This document shows, piece by piece, positions 44,935 through 58,604 of a stretch of DNA of 64,000 bases. The stretch is from Gautieria morchelliformis. Taxonomy: Eukaryota; Basidiomycota; Agaricomycetes; Gomphales; Gomphaceae. The DNA lies in the NCBI GenBank assembly GCA_015179125.1, contig WHVA01000129.1:124001-188000 (forward strand), given 5' to 3'. Each line of letters starts with the position of its first letter. Position 1 is the first letter of the stretch. The notes beneath the pieces are model-generated. The model searched no databases. It saw only the letters and a program-made list of their open reading frames with translations, and was not told where the DNA came from. The position numbers and the translations under genes were made by a program.

Positions 44935-45692
44935 AAATATCAGTAAGCCCATCACTGCCATTACAACACCTCCAACCGCCGCATATACGCTACTCCACGT
45001 TACACTCACACCTCCACTCACATCACCCACATCTATCCAAGCCCACACATGTCTACACGACACACCCCGACATCTCCATTGCCCTGCCGACTCGACCCTG
45101 ACCCAGTACCCATGGATCCACTCCAACCTGAGACGAATCCCGAGCCCGAGGCACACTGATCCACGGAGGAGGTAAAGGCTGAGCCGCTTGTTTGCATATC
45201 TTCCACATTCCTTTCTTTCCTTCTAACCACAACCCATGTTTCTGATACGTATGACTACCTATGCTCCCCCCCCATTCGATAGACTAGCCTCTTAGTTACC
45301 GCTGCCTCCGGACCACTGTACCCCTGAGTCCAGACATTCGAGTTGAACCACACATCCCTCCTCCGCTCTTCACACCGCAGCACACCACGTAGCTAGATAA
45401 ATACTTCAGCTTGTACATCCAAATTCCCTAGTCAATCAGAACTCACTTCGAACCATCTTGGTATTTCGCGACGCACAGTATTGCGTAGTTATTGCTGGAG
45501 AGGACACACACATTGTGTTTTCTCTATATCTTCGTTTCTACAACTCCACTCGATCAACTTTGAGTAGAAGTCTGAATCCAACTCACTAGTCAATCTACCA
45601 TCAACTACTCTTAGTCTTTCACAGCATGGGCTCCCAAAACAAGTCGTTTCCGACTGAGGTCTGCAGTTCGTCGCAGAACTGACTCGGGAGCT
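44935..45692 (+). mobile_element. LTR and leader of another retroelement, truncated
   Basis: Starts TGTCATAAAAATATCAG directly after Gypsy-I integrase, which looks like an LTR start. Near 45626 a possible gag start (MGSQNKSFPTE) is followed after 60 bases by a stop at the junction with LTR-G. Weak TATA-like GATAAATAC near 45396. The LTR end and target duplication could not be fixed. Confidence 0.4.
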
Positions 45693-46168
45693 TGTTAAGA
45701 CCCGTTCCCGAGTCCAGACCCGAGGCCTCGGCCTCGGTTCTCGCTCAGGAACCTTCAGGCTTAACTTGGGTTCCCTATCGGTTCATCATTCACCCTGATC
45801 CCCATCCCTAGATAGTCCTGTTCCATTTCTGATGATCATCCGTTGACCCTGCTTCCTGCTCGATACAAGCATTGATGCCCTCTTTCCGTTCCTTGCAAAT
45901 TAGTATATAAACCCCCCATCATGTACACTAATTCCTCAGTTCTGATATCAACTTAGATTCCTCCTATCTTCCGCTCCTCTGTCTGATCCTCATTTCCGAA
46001 CCTCGGCTTCCAGCCGAACCTGTCCCTGAATACGTCTCCCGAAATTAGGGTGGAACACTGTAGTGGGCACAACCTACGAAGTTGAAGCCAAGCCCTCTGT
46101 TCCCAAAACTTCGGTTACCTCGGCTCGGCCCTCGGGTTGAGTCTTAAGTATGACTTACGTTCTTAACA
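45693..46168 (+). mobile_element. LTR-G, 5' LTR of a Gypsy element
   Basis: A 476-bp LTR, TGTTAAGACCCG to GTTCTTAACA, with TATATAAA at about 45903 and, 33-34 bases later, AGTTCTGATAT (45937-45947). After the LTR come GT and the primer-binding site at 46171. A gag start follows at 46203 (MPITRSYTRARGSHV). No 5-bp duplication can be tested because only one LTR is present. Confidence 0.75.
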
Positions 46169-46170
46169 GT

Positions 46171-46181
46171 ATATCAGAACT
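46171..46181 (+). promoter_or_regulatory. Primer-binding site of the LTR-G element (self-priming)
   Basis: ATATCAGAACT begins 2 bases after the LTR end and is the exact reverse complement of AGTTCTGATAT at 45937-45947, next to the predicted RNA start. Same geometry as in Gypsy-A and in the fragment at 16.4 kb. Confidence 0.75.
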
Positions 46182-46202
46182 CTCCACACGCAGTTGTTCG
46201 AT

Positions 46203-46361
46203 ATGCCTATCACTAGATCTTACACCCGTGCCCGCGGTAGCCACGTCACCCCGACCATAGAGGCCCGCCATGCACGAAGTGCTTCACACCACCCCAAAAA
46301 CCCCCCATTCCGTCACCACTACGACAACCCCCCTCCGCCTTCGAATGGGGGCTCCGTGTGA
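46203..46361 (+). pseudogene. Gag N-terminal stub of the LTR-G element
   Basis: MPITRSYTRARGSHVTPTIE and a His/Pro-rich segment ending at a stop after about 50 codons. At about 46340 it joins Gypsy pol sequence that reads on the other strand. Short and truncated; assigned to gag only by position after the primer-binding site. Confidence 0.4.
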
Positions 46362-48450
46362 AGACCGAGTGGGCCGAATGTAACCCATATACAGATGCTC
46401 ATCTATGAACGCTCAGAGCATAGCAAGCTCCAAGGTAGAGAGTGAATATAACGGAGGTTGAGGGGGCGTAGTGCCGTCCTCCAGAGCGATCTTGAGATCG
46501 TAGGGTCGGTGTGGAGCCAAGGTATCAGCTTTGGACTTGCTGAATACATCCGCGAAGTCATGATACTCCGGTGGGACGTCCTTGAGGTCCACATGTTCGG
46601 ATTTTGCAGAAGCCGAGCGGGCCGCAGCCTCCGGTCGCCAGATTTAACTGGAAGCACTGGGAACCCTCTAACTTGCAGGCACGGTAAAATGCTGCAGCAT
46701 TGAGGAGGGCTACCCGAGGGGCCTCCAGACTCGGCGGTGGCTCGGCCGTTGCGGTGCGAGCCGAAGCCAGCGGGGGTCCACAGGACTGCCCGGAAGGGAA
46801 GTTCGGAAAGTAATACTGCCCAATACCCAGTCAATCAATGGATTGTAGCAGGTGAGCCAGTTGTGTCCGAGAACTACCGAAACAGACGAATCAAGGGGGG
46901 TGACATAAAAGTCTACGGAATGGGTGTGACCATTGGGGAAACGGATAGGTAGCTCTACAGCTTCAGTAATTACCGAGTTTGTACTACCATCGAATAATTG
47001 GAGCGGGATCGGGTCTACGGAATGGGTTCGGAGACTGTATTTACGGATGAAAGACGGATTCTATGAAACAATCGGTAGAGCTGGAATCTACTAGTGCTTT
47101 AAATTTTTCGTTCGGGACAAGAGACGAGGACAAACTAATTACAAGAGAGTTCGGAGAAAAGCGAGCAGAAGCGTTGATTCTTACCTCCCCTACTGCGCAA
47201 GTTGAGTCAACGTGACCCTCGGTTTGCACGGAGGTCGGAGGGTCGCTGACTATTTTTTTGCGCCCGAAGCCAAAGATTCGGCCTTGTTATCGGATGTCTT
47301 CCATTCAGAAGCCGTTGCGGCCTGAGCCGACATGGCTTTTGGGCATTCTTTCGCACGGTGGCCACTCTGCACGCAGACTAGGCAGAGATTGTTGTCCATG
47401 CAACGCTGGCGTTCTTCGGGCGTGAGTTTGCCATCCTTGCCGAGCTTGTTAGCGTAGTCAGGTTTTTTCTGACCCTCGGATGCATTATTCCCCTTATGCT
47501 TGTCCTTGCCTTTGCCATGATGATTATTACCGGCGTTGGCGTTGGAGTTGCCGGAACTTTGACCTTGACGTCGGTCATTGTTCTGGGGGGCTCGGTTTTG
47601 GTTGGACTTGTCCTTGGCCTCGGGTTTGGGTGCGGATTGAGTCTTGCGAGAGGCTTCACCGCGACGTTCCCAATACCTTTGGTCAATTTTCTGGACCAGA
47701 TCTCGGAGGTCGTCAAGGGATCGGGGTTTGTCGAAATGCACCATTTCGTCTTTGATTCGCTTCGGCAATGCCAGGTATGCTCGGCGATGCAAAGCCGAGT
47801 CGTTGTGCTGAAGCATGGATGCAAGTCTATAGAAGTTGACAAAAAACCAAGTCGCCTTGTGACTATCCTTCATGACGAGGTTTTCGAGCTCCACCTTGGC
47901 ATTGGCAGCCTGGTCATAGGGGCCGAAGTTCAGGTAAAGCTCTTCCATGAAGATACCATAGTCCGAGGCCCAAAGGGGCTCGTTAACGGGGTCATCAGTG
48001 AGGATGGGCTCGAAATAATTGAGCCGTTCCCTTGAGGAAGGACAGGACATAGTTCACTTTCGCAGAACCATCTCGGAAAGCTTGGGGTTTGGCACGGAAA
48101 TTCAACGTGCACTGGAGAAGGAAACCTCAGAGTTTTTTCGGGTCCAAGCCGTCAAATTGGTCAGGTTCCCGAAGTTTCGCCTTTGAGTCGGCGCGGTCTC
48201 CTCCACCGAGTCCATTGTCGGCGGGCTTTTCCAAAGCCGCGAGCATACGGAACCCAACCTGTTCCTCGCCGTCTGCCTCTGCATTCGGGTTGGAGTTCGG
48301 TCTCGGGGCCTCTGCATCGGGATCGGAATTGTGCTCGGAACCAGTGTCCTTATTGCCACCATGACCACCGTCTCCGGGGTCGCTAGGGTTGGGGGACTCG
48401 CCGTGGGGATCCTTGGGAACCTCGCTAATGTGTCCGTGACCGACACCTAT
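46340..48450 (-). pseudogene. Gypsy element (minus): gag, protease, start of RT
   Basis: From high to low coordinates: an acidic linker, KLREPDQFDGLDPKKLRGFL (capsid start, about 48100-48160), a frameshift near 48050, LWASDYGIFMEELYLNFGPY, RRAYLALPKRIKDEMVHFD, WERRGEAS, a basic Asn/Gln/Gly-rich stretch, the zinc knuckle CLVCVQSGHRAKEC (about 47343-47385), then protease [16 protein letters not shown] (about 47055-47110), [17 protein letters not shown], and RT N terminus with [17 protein letters not shown] and MGYIRPTRSSHG, ending near 46340. The Gag is a close relative of the fragment at 15962-16408. Confidence 0.8.
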
Positions 48451-49318
48451 AACTCAGCGTCGAGACGAGTAACCCAAACATATCCACTCGATCCAACCCA
48501 ATCTGCGCCTCCGATCACCCCAATATCACGGGAGTCCACACCACATGCTATGACAGTCCAGAACACCCCTATAGACCCTTCCCAAGCACACCAAGCCTGA
48601 CCCAAGTGCCACACATCCTGGAATCATGTGACCCAATCAAGGGATGCGACGTGTCGAGCCGACCCTGCCTGTAGCTAGACCACGTCCCCTATCCACTTCC
48701 AAAGTCCGTTCCCTTTCACTGTTTTATGCTTCACACCCCAACCAAACTTGTACGATATCCGTCGATGCTCCTATCAACATCTATGTGCTGTCCCCCCCAT
48801 TTCACCTTACCTTTGTTCCCTTTCCACAAATATTAGGAGCGCCAAGTTCTAGCATCGTCAGATAAATAGCTAGCTTCGTGTACCATATAGCAGTAGTGAA
48901 ATCCGACTCTATTTTCTCCACATCGCATTAGTTAGCTCTTGATAGCATCTATCATAAGACACATATACTTAGTTGTGTGTGCAGATATTCTTGCTACTTC
49001 TGATTTCCACTCGATTCGTCTCATGTTCAGAGATTGAATCACATTACTTTCAATTTTATTCTCAATACTAACAAAACATTGCTGAGGTAAGGAGATCCTC
49101 ACTCTGTTCTCTTTGGATCTCCTCTACCTCACGTGCACCGTTCATGTATTTACTTGCTCACTGACTTATATATACTTTGGATCTCCTCTACCTCAGATAG
49201 CTGCTCTAGGGAGTAGAACACCGGGTAGAGTCGCCCTTACAGTTGCACCATACCTCACTATAATGTTATTCATCTAGCTCTCAAGGATGGAGGACCAGTT
49301 GACATGCAGCTGCTTGTG
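48451..49318. other. LTR-like sequence without defined ends
   Basis: Contains AGATAAATAGCTAG (48862, TATA-like), then a leader-like region with a twice-repeated TTTGGATCTCCTCTACCTCA (about 49113 and 49175). No open frame with family motifs. Probably the LTR and leader of an unidentified retroelement. Confidence 0.35.
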
Positions 49319-49326
49319 ATGAACAT

Positions 49327-49853
49327 CAGGGCTGTCCATGAGTCCAGGTTCCTACAGGTGACTTGCAGTTCAACCTGTGATTTTAACCTGTGGATCCACC
49401 TCTCACAAGTCCAGGTTTAGCTTTTGGAATGCTGCAGGTGACTCACGAACCTGCCGGAGTATTCTGGGGATGGTCACGTGACCACTCTGAATGCTGCCAC
49501 CAAGCCCACGTGCCACCACCGCACATGCCCCACACTGGGGTGGTGCACATGTCTGCATGGTATGGCATGTGTGGTGGTGGCGAGTGGGGTGGGGCACGTG
49601 TATGTATGCACACCCTCGTGTGCAGGCACGTCTCCATGGGAGGAGACGCGTCATGCACTTGCACGGGGGTGAGTCAGCTCGGGATAATCTGGCGAGTCAC
49701 CTCGAGTCACCCACAGGTTTAGCCTGCAGGTCCAAGTCAACCTGCAGGAAAACTCAGGTCAAGTCCAGGTTCCGCTGGTTCCACTTCTGGAAGCTGGCAA
49801 ACCTGCGAGTCCAAGTCCAGGTAACCTGCAGGTTGACTCATGGACAGCCCTGA
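49327..49853. mobile_element. hAT-type MITE
   Basis: A 527-bp element with perfect terminal inverted repeats CAGGGCTGTCCATGAGTC and an exact 8-bp duplication ATGAACAT (49319-49326 and 49854-49861). CAGGG-type ends with an 8-bp duplication are characteristic of hAT elements. The interior is rich in sub-terminal copies of AACCTGCAGGT-like words in both orientations, as expected for transposase-binding sites. No coding capacity. Confidence 0.88.
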
Positions 49854-49863
49854 TGAACATGTT

Positions 49864-51045
49864 TTACAGATGCACGTTGCAGATCCGCAGCCTGCTGTTG
49901 TAGGCTGCACCCGCCTGCCATGCGTCCTGTATGGCTCGCGTGAGCTGCTCGTCAGGCAGCTGAGTGGTGTGGCTGTGGGCCACTGCTTCCTTGGCGTTCT
50001 TCACTAGTAGCTCGAGGGCCCACATATGGCGGCGTGTGGCTGCGGCTTCTTTACGCTGCCAGTGCGCGACTTCGAGCTCTAAGCCCTCGGTCGTCGTTTC
50101 AAAGTCAGGCTCTGAGGCGGCCTGTTCCCTGACGATCTGTTGGATCGTCTTACAGCTGTCCGTTGTGGCAGCTGGCTGCTCTTGAGGTTCATTCCTGAAC
50201 CTCACGTCCTGTTCGACCAGGACGGCTGGTGGCGGCATTCACTGCTTGTCCCACTCCTTTTGGCGCGGATCTTCTACGTCTTGACCACGTTCGTTAGCTG
50301 CAGACTGTCGCGAGCTCGGACGTGTTGTGTCGCGTTCCCCGCATGGGTGGAGGGCCTTCTGGATGTCTTCCAGCGTGGCTGCGTCTTGCAGCCTGATCTC
50401 CTCCGCCTGGTGGAGTTCCTTGCCAATTGCCATTAAGGCGGAGGCGACGTTGTCAAGCTGCGATGCCAGCTGATTGTGCTTGTGGCGCGTCAGCGTGCTT
50501 CGGTGCAGCGCAGCCTGCACCTGCTTGTTTAGGGCCTCTGCCGTCTCGTGGTCGATGGCGTGAGCTCTCGAGCTCTTGCGACTGGAGCTCGAGTATTCCA
50601 AGCCCTGACCATCATCTGGGGCTCGTCTTTTTTGCCGTCGTCCCCCTTCAGGGACGATCGTTGTCGCTCTACTTCATGAGCGGCGGTTCGAGTCATGGCT
50701 TTGTTCCCGTCTTGACGTTGATGCTCTGCCGTCTGACAATGGCGAGACTTCTCTGCCCTTTCCTTTGTCTCTGGGCAGAGGGGATTGGGGGGCCGGCGCC
50801 GGCTGGTTGCCCGGCATCGTCTCTTCCTCGGCCATGCTCGACGAGACATGCTCAGGATTTTCCTCGTCCTCCATTGGGGGGACGAGGGTGGTGAGATCTA
50901 CAATCTCTCCATCTTCTAACGGCCTGGACTCTTGGTCCAGGGTTGCGTCAGCCATAGTGTCGCTGGGCTGCGCCTGTGGTGTTGACCGCAAGCTCGTTGC
51001 TCGTGTCCGTCTTCGACTGCGTGGAATCATCACGCTCGCAGCCAA
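49864..51045 (-). pseudogene. Gag-H (minus), more complete copy
   Basis: Starts MAASVMIPRSRRRTRATS at 51045; ATLDQESRPLEDGEIVDLTT; stops near 50670; SSSSRKSSRAHAIDHETAEA, a coiled coil (LDNVASALMAIGKELHQAEE), a stop near 50240, MPPPAVLVEQDVRFRNEP, CKTIQQIVREQAASEPDFE, LELEVAHWQRKEAAATRRH, AYNSRLRICN, then loss of similarity at the MITE. The capsid-start segment seen at 17960 is absent here. The leader 51046-51360 matches 19031-19380. Confidence 0.6.
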
Positions 51046-51385
51046 CAGTAGAAGGTCTACTGGAGGGTCTCAATGATGTTTAGTCGTTGACGTAGCGATC
51101 TTTTTCAAGATCACTTCAAATCCACAATCGGTTGGTCGCGTGGCGATCAACTGCAGGATAGTTCAAAAAGGTGTAAAGATGTCGATCTTAGAGCCTTGTA
51201 TCACAAGGGCACTGCAGAACTTGACCAAGTGTGGTATTCTGAATGCTACGTAGTGACAGGTAAGAGTAAGATGCGATGGGAACTGCTGGCAGTTCCCATG
51301 CATAAACTATACAGTGGGTCCCTAAGGGGCCCACTGGTATTATGTAATAACTAGAGTACATGTATGGAATCTAGGTTATTTACAA

Positions 51386-51860
51386 AATCGGAAGAGAAAA
51401 GTCTAAGGACCCCCAATGTCAGCGAGCCCATATTATACTATGCTCCGCAGCCAGGGACAACACTCGGCACTCGTCATCAACGCTACATCCCCCTGACCTC
51501 CCTGACCCTTGATCAACCCTTGATGCCACCTGTTACACGAGTCGTTTGACTTCTGACACTGTTCCGAGAGTGGAAGTCGGAAAGTGGAGTGGAATTGGCA
51601 AGGCAAATGGAAGTTCCCCCCGAAGCAGAACCATTTCCGAAAGTGGAGTTGGAAATTGAAGCGGAACTGGAAGTGGAGTCAGAAATGGAGTCGGAACTTG
51701 GCATGGTGTCGGAACTGGAAAACAGGGTGTCCCCTGACAGGAAGGGAAATAAAAAGAAGAACAGGTAGTCCCCTGACAGCAACAGACAATGAAGCAGTAA
51801 CGAAGTTTTGGCCTTGCAAGTACCACAAGGGCTTGTGATGCATGTTCCATAGCTCCTACA
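51386..51860. repeat. Dispersed repeat shared with 63687-64000
   Basis: Both copies begin AAAAGTCTAAGGACCCCCAA and continue through GTTCCGAG(A/G)GTGGAA, a GGAA-rich stretch, and AACAGGGTGTCCCCTGACA. On the minus strand both give a Ser-rich frame beginning SGDTLFS. In the 51-kb copy a Cys cluster (CKDCRSYGTC) lies upstream of it. Probably part of a retroelement or transposon gene; family unknown. Confidence 0.45.
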
Positions 51861-52767
51861 ATCTTTGCATTGTGTCAAACCCTATCGCAGGTGCTGGTAA
51901 GCAGATACCGACCGGTGCGAAAAAGTATGAATCACAAACTGTGATACACTCCCTGTCCAAATCAGACATTGGTGCTTGAAGTGTGATACATTTCCTGCAG
52001 AGATTCAGTTTTTTCGAGCTTCTCTTGAACATAGTGTGACAGCCATACTTCGTTGTCATGCCCGCCACATGGAACATCGTTTTCAGTGTTGGGGCGATGG
52101 TCAGGACCAACTGCTAAGAAATACCAGATGCATACTGTGTTTTATATATAATTACCATGCCAGCGACCACCTCGCGCATTCTGTGTGGTCTGTGCACCAG
52201 ACAGAGCACGCCGGACGGGTTCAAGTTGTTGATGTTTCTTTTGTGTCATGGTGTCGAGCCGAGAATACAGGGCCGGGTTTTCGTATTTGAAGTGTGGACT
52301 TCTGGCCAGAGTGGGGCTGCTCAATACCTAGGACCAAGCGACGATGTCTGATGATGGTGGTAGACGACGGATCGCTTGTTTGCTCCAACACAAAAACGAC
52401 GGTGTATGGCGCATATATCCAGAATACTCGGTTATATTTGCACCAAGCTGCTGGAGCTTCCAATGGTCTGGCTTAAGCAGCAGCTGACCAAGCTGGTTCG
52501 CCGTCGAAAGTCCGAGCATCAGACCATTGGCAGGCCGCTCGTGCGCTCACTCAGAAAGCCCCTAAAATGGCATAAAGCCAGCCATTCACGCAGCCCAGAC
52601 CGCCCGTCTTGAACGTCGGAACGCCGGGGTGAGCGGCACTCGCAAGTCGCAACCTGCCAGTGGCGCACGGTCACGCACCGTGACGAGGGGGATGATAGAC
52701 TGTGTCAAATTGCGCCACCCGAGCCTAGTGGCACTGTGGCACTGGGGGAGCGGGGCGGTAGGTGCCA
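51861..52767. other. No gene recognised
   Basis: Several short overlapping frames on both strands but none with family motifs or consistent codon pattern. It ends at the outer border of the peroxidase inverted repeat. Confidence 0.35.
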
Positions 52768-55205
<2,438 letters not shown>

Positions 55206-55365
55206 GATGAGTGTTGGTAACGTAATGTTGCGGACTCCGCGCGGCTTTTGGCCGCTCCGACAACAAAAATTCCCACGCTCCTAGCCCACCGTCCTATCCA
55301 TATACCCTCCATACATACTACCCCGTCAACAGCCAGTGGCACACCTAGACAATATTTAGTATCTA

Positions 55366-56114
<749 letters not shown>

Positions 56115-56500
56115 CCGCTGAATCATATTATATTTTATTTCAAGCGTGGTACTGTATTTACGAGTCGTTGGGTTTTTGTTCCACGCCAGATGTACGGTTT
56201 AGGTTACATACGTGTCTAGTCGTCTACCGTGGAAGGAGCTGGAAGAAGTTGGAAGGATACTTGGGCGACAATTTAATTTTCTACTGTATATCATGAAATT
56301 GTTAAAGAGCTACTACGCACAAAGCCCTGGCATGGTGAGCCAATGGGTTGTTATCGGAAAATCCTCGCTTAGATAACAGACCTCACTGTTTCCTGGCCTA
56401 GAATTACACTACCAAAATTGTCTCTAGAAGCTGTCGAGGTAGGCTCGATCCGATGCGTATATTAGTGACTATGAGCAAAGTTACACAGCGGCTCATTGAA

Positions 56501-57310
56501 TTATCCGGGGGTGGGCCCCATTCCACCAAGGACATCTTCGGTCACCCGCGCCTCATTTGCCTCGTCGGAGCGAGCGGATGCCGGTGTACTTGCCTCAGAC
56601 GACCGAGCGTTAGCTACCACTCCACCCTCGGGCGGCGGCGGCAGCGCCTCCATTACCACGTCCCCTTCGCGGTCTAACTCGCGGTCTAACTCCGGTGCCC
56701 CACCACCTCCCTCATCTTGCTCCTGTTCCTCAGGCTCGTCGCCTGCCTCAACCCTGGCCCGCCACTCATATCTATCCCGTAGGAGCGCTACAGCCTTGAT
56801 GGCCCTCTCAACTCTCGAATCATGGGCTCTCTTGACCTCGAGGCACTCCTGCACCACCTGCTCACACCCTTCGACGCCAGGAATAGCCGGAAGGCCCTCA
56901 GGCGTGGCGGACTTGATAACGGCAGCAATGCTGCGGACGGATGCCTCTTCTTCTCTGAGTACTTGCATCGTGGGCTGGTTTCTTAGCAGTGGTGCCACCG
57001 CGTTATCAAGCTGCTGCTCGGGTATGGCGAGGCCCGGATGGAGAGCAAGGTTTTGAAAGGGATTCGCTGGGGCATTTTGTGGGGGCGGCTGTTGCTGATG
57101 CTGAGCGAGTGCAAAGGAGAGGGACACAGAAAGAGAGTGTGTCTGGCTGAGGAGGAGATTGTATCTGGCGAGGATGTCCGGCCACGGCGGCATTGCCGGG
57201 GCGCCGTTGGCGTCTACGAGAAACTGCAAGGCGGTAATGGACTCCATGATTTGAGTGACTCTATATTTGAGTGACTCTAGATGTGCGACGGGCAGTTGCT
57301 CGTTTGCCAT
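56501..57310 (-). CDS. MED8: Mediator complex subunit 8
   Basis: A 269-codon intronless frame. MED8 is a head-module subunit of Mediator that links activators and RNA polymerase II in the nucleus. The start MANEQLPVAHLESLKYRVTQ, followed by IMESITALQFLVD and PPWPDILARYNLLLSQT, fits the conserved N-terminal helices of fungal MED8; FQNLALHPGLAIPE and LREEEASVRSIAAV form the middle, a second helical part (VVQECLEVKRAHDSRVERAI) follows, and the C terminus is acidic and Pro/Ser-rich. The open frame continues upstream to 57706, but that part has no conserved pattern, so the ATG at 57310 is preferred. It lies in the centre of the peroxidase inverted repeat and shows no damage, so it is likely the resident host gene. 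Confidence 0.85.
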   Translation of the reverse strand: MANEQLPVAHLESLKYRVTQIMESITALQFLVDANGAPAMPPWPDILARYNLLLSQTHSLSVSLSFALAQHQQQPPPQNAPANPFQNLALHPGLAIPEQQLDNAVAPLLRNQPTMQVLREEEASVRSIAAVIKSATPEGLPAIPGVEGCEQVVQECLEVKRAHDSRVERAIKAVALLRDRYEWRARVEAGDEPEEQEQDEGGGGAPELDRELDREGDVVMEALPPPPEGGVVANARSSEASTPASARSDEANEARVTEDVLGGMGPTPG

Positions 57311-58044
57311 GGTACAGCTGATCAAGCAAGCTGATGGCCCAAATAGGAAGACGCCGCCACGCGCCAGGGCCCGGGAACCGGTGGAAAGACGGAGAATACT
57401 GCGGCACAGCAGAACTACATGTAAAAGCGAGACCCTGTAGGATGATCCACTTTCGCTGTCGCTAAAGACGCGGCAGACATGCATCAGTGTTATACGCATC
57501 CCTTGGATATGTTTCCATGGGCTCTGATATACATGTTGACCACATGCTTTTTGACCCAAAATTGTGGCCACAATGATTGGATCACCAACCATGGCTGTGA
57601 CGACGCGCGATGAGGGCCGGCCATTGGGGAGACCATCCTCTTGACAGGGGTTAGTAGCGAGTGACGAGAACGCCGGGCAAGACGCATCGGATTTAATTAT
57701 AGGCATCCTCCGATGCTTTCTATTTCTAGGCAGTTAATAATAGAACAGACGGAAGAGAGGGGATGGGATGGCGGGCCGGAGACAGACAGGCGCTGACCGT
57801 CCAGGACGCGCGCATCGAATTTCAGCAATTAATTCTTAAGCACATAGCGTCTGTGACTGGCAAGTGGCACCCTACACGCTTCCTGAGCGGAGAGCGATAA
57901 ATATTAGACTCTGCCATGCTTTGTCACAGCAACAGGATCGGCTGAACCAGATTACGTCACCAACTCTCATCATTGCGATGCATGTCTGAGCTTGCCCCTT
58001 GGGGTCTGCACAAGGCGCTGCCATGGCGTTGATCAATCCCGCTG
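57311..58044. other. MED8 upstream region
   Basis: Non-repetitive intergenic sequence between MED8 and the right arm. The upstream open extension of the MED8 frame (to 57706) lacks recognisable protein features. No RNA gene is seen. Confidence 0.4.
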
Positions 58045-58534
58045 CTAACGTCGTAGGCCTAGGATCAACGCAAGCGACTAGCTCCTCGAGGCGCGTCGAC
58101 TCTTCGAATTCGGCAGCATATTTTCTGGAGGTTCGCGAGTCACTTCACTGCAATAATCACCGAATTCCCCGCCCCATAGTTCTCCCGATCAACAGACCAT
58201 TGTTTTGGGTGTTCAATGGTGGCCCAGACTCCTTACACATGTTCTCTATTGTATACACGCAGCTTATCAGTGTATGATCAACTGCGCTGACCGCCCCGGG
58301 GCTATTCTGGTCTCAGTGGCCTGCACAGCCTCCTCGCCTGCCGGCTCCATTTGGCATAAGGGCGTCAATGGAAATCAAAACGCGTTCATATCTGATGCCT
58401 TGGATACCATTGGCGTCCCTCCACCCGAGAGGCATTGCCTTGTTTGTACACTCGAAACAGCGTCTCGGATCCAAATCGCCTCCCGGCAGCCACATCGTCT
58501 AAACTCATAGCCGCCGCATTTCCAGCCGCGAACA

Positions 58535-58540
58535 TATAAA
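58535..58540 (+). promoter_or_regulatory. TATA box of manganese peroxidase copy 2
   Basis: TATAAA 65 bases before the start codon, in ACATATAAAAGCGCG, conserved in the mirrored copy. A transcription start about 30 bases downstream would leave a leader of roughly 35 bases. Confidence 0.6.
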
Positions 58541-58604
58541 AGCGCGTCTCGCAGATGTCGGTCTCTCCAGCTTTACGATACTTTATACCGCCTCAGATCT
58601 TATA

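Noticed and set aside
49403..49722. Cys/His-rich frames resembling metal-binding proteins
   Set aside because: They fall inside the hAT MITE and arise from CAC/GTG-rich repeats on both strands.
56501..57706. A 401-codon version of the MED8 frame
   Set aside because: The first 132 codons have no MED8-like pattern; the conserved start MANEQLP is at 57310.
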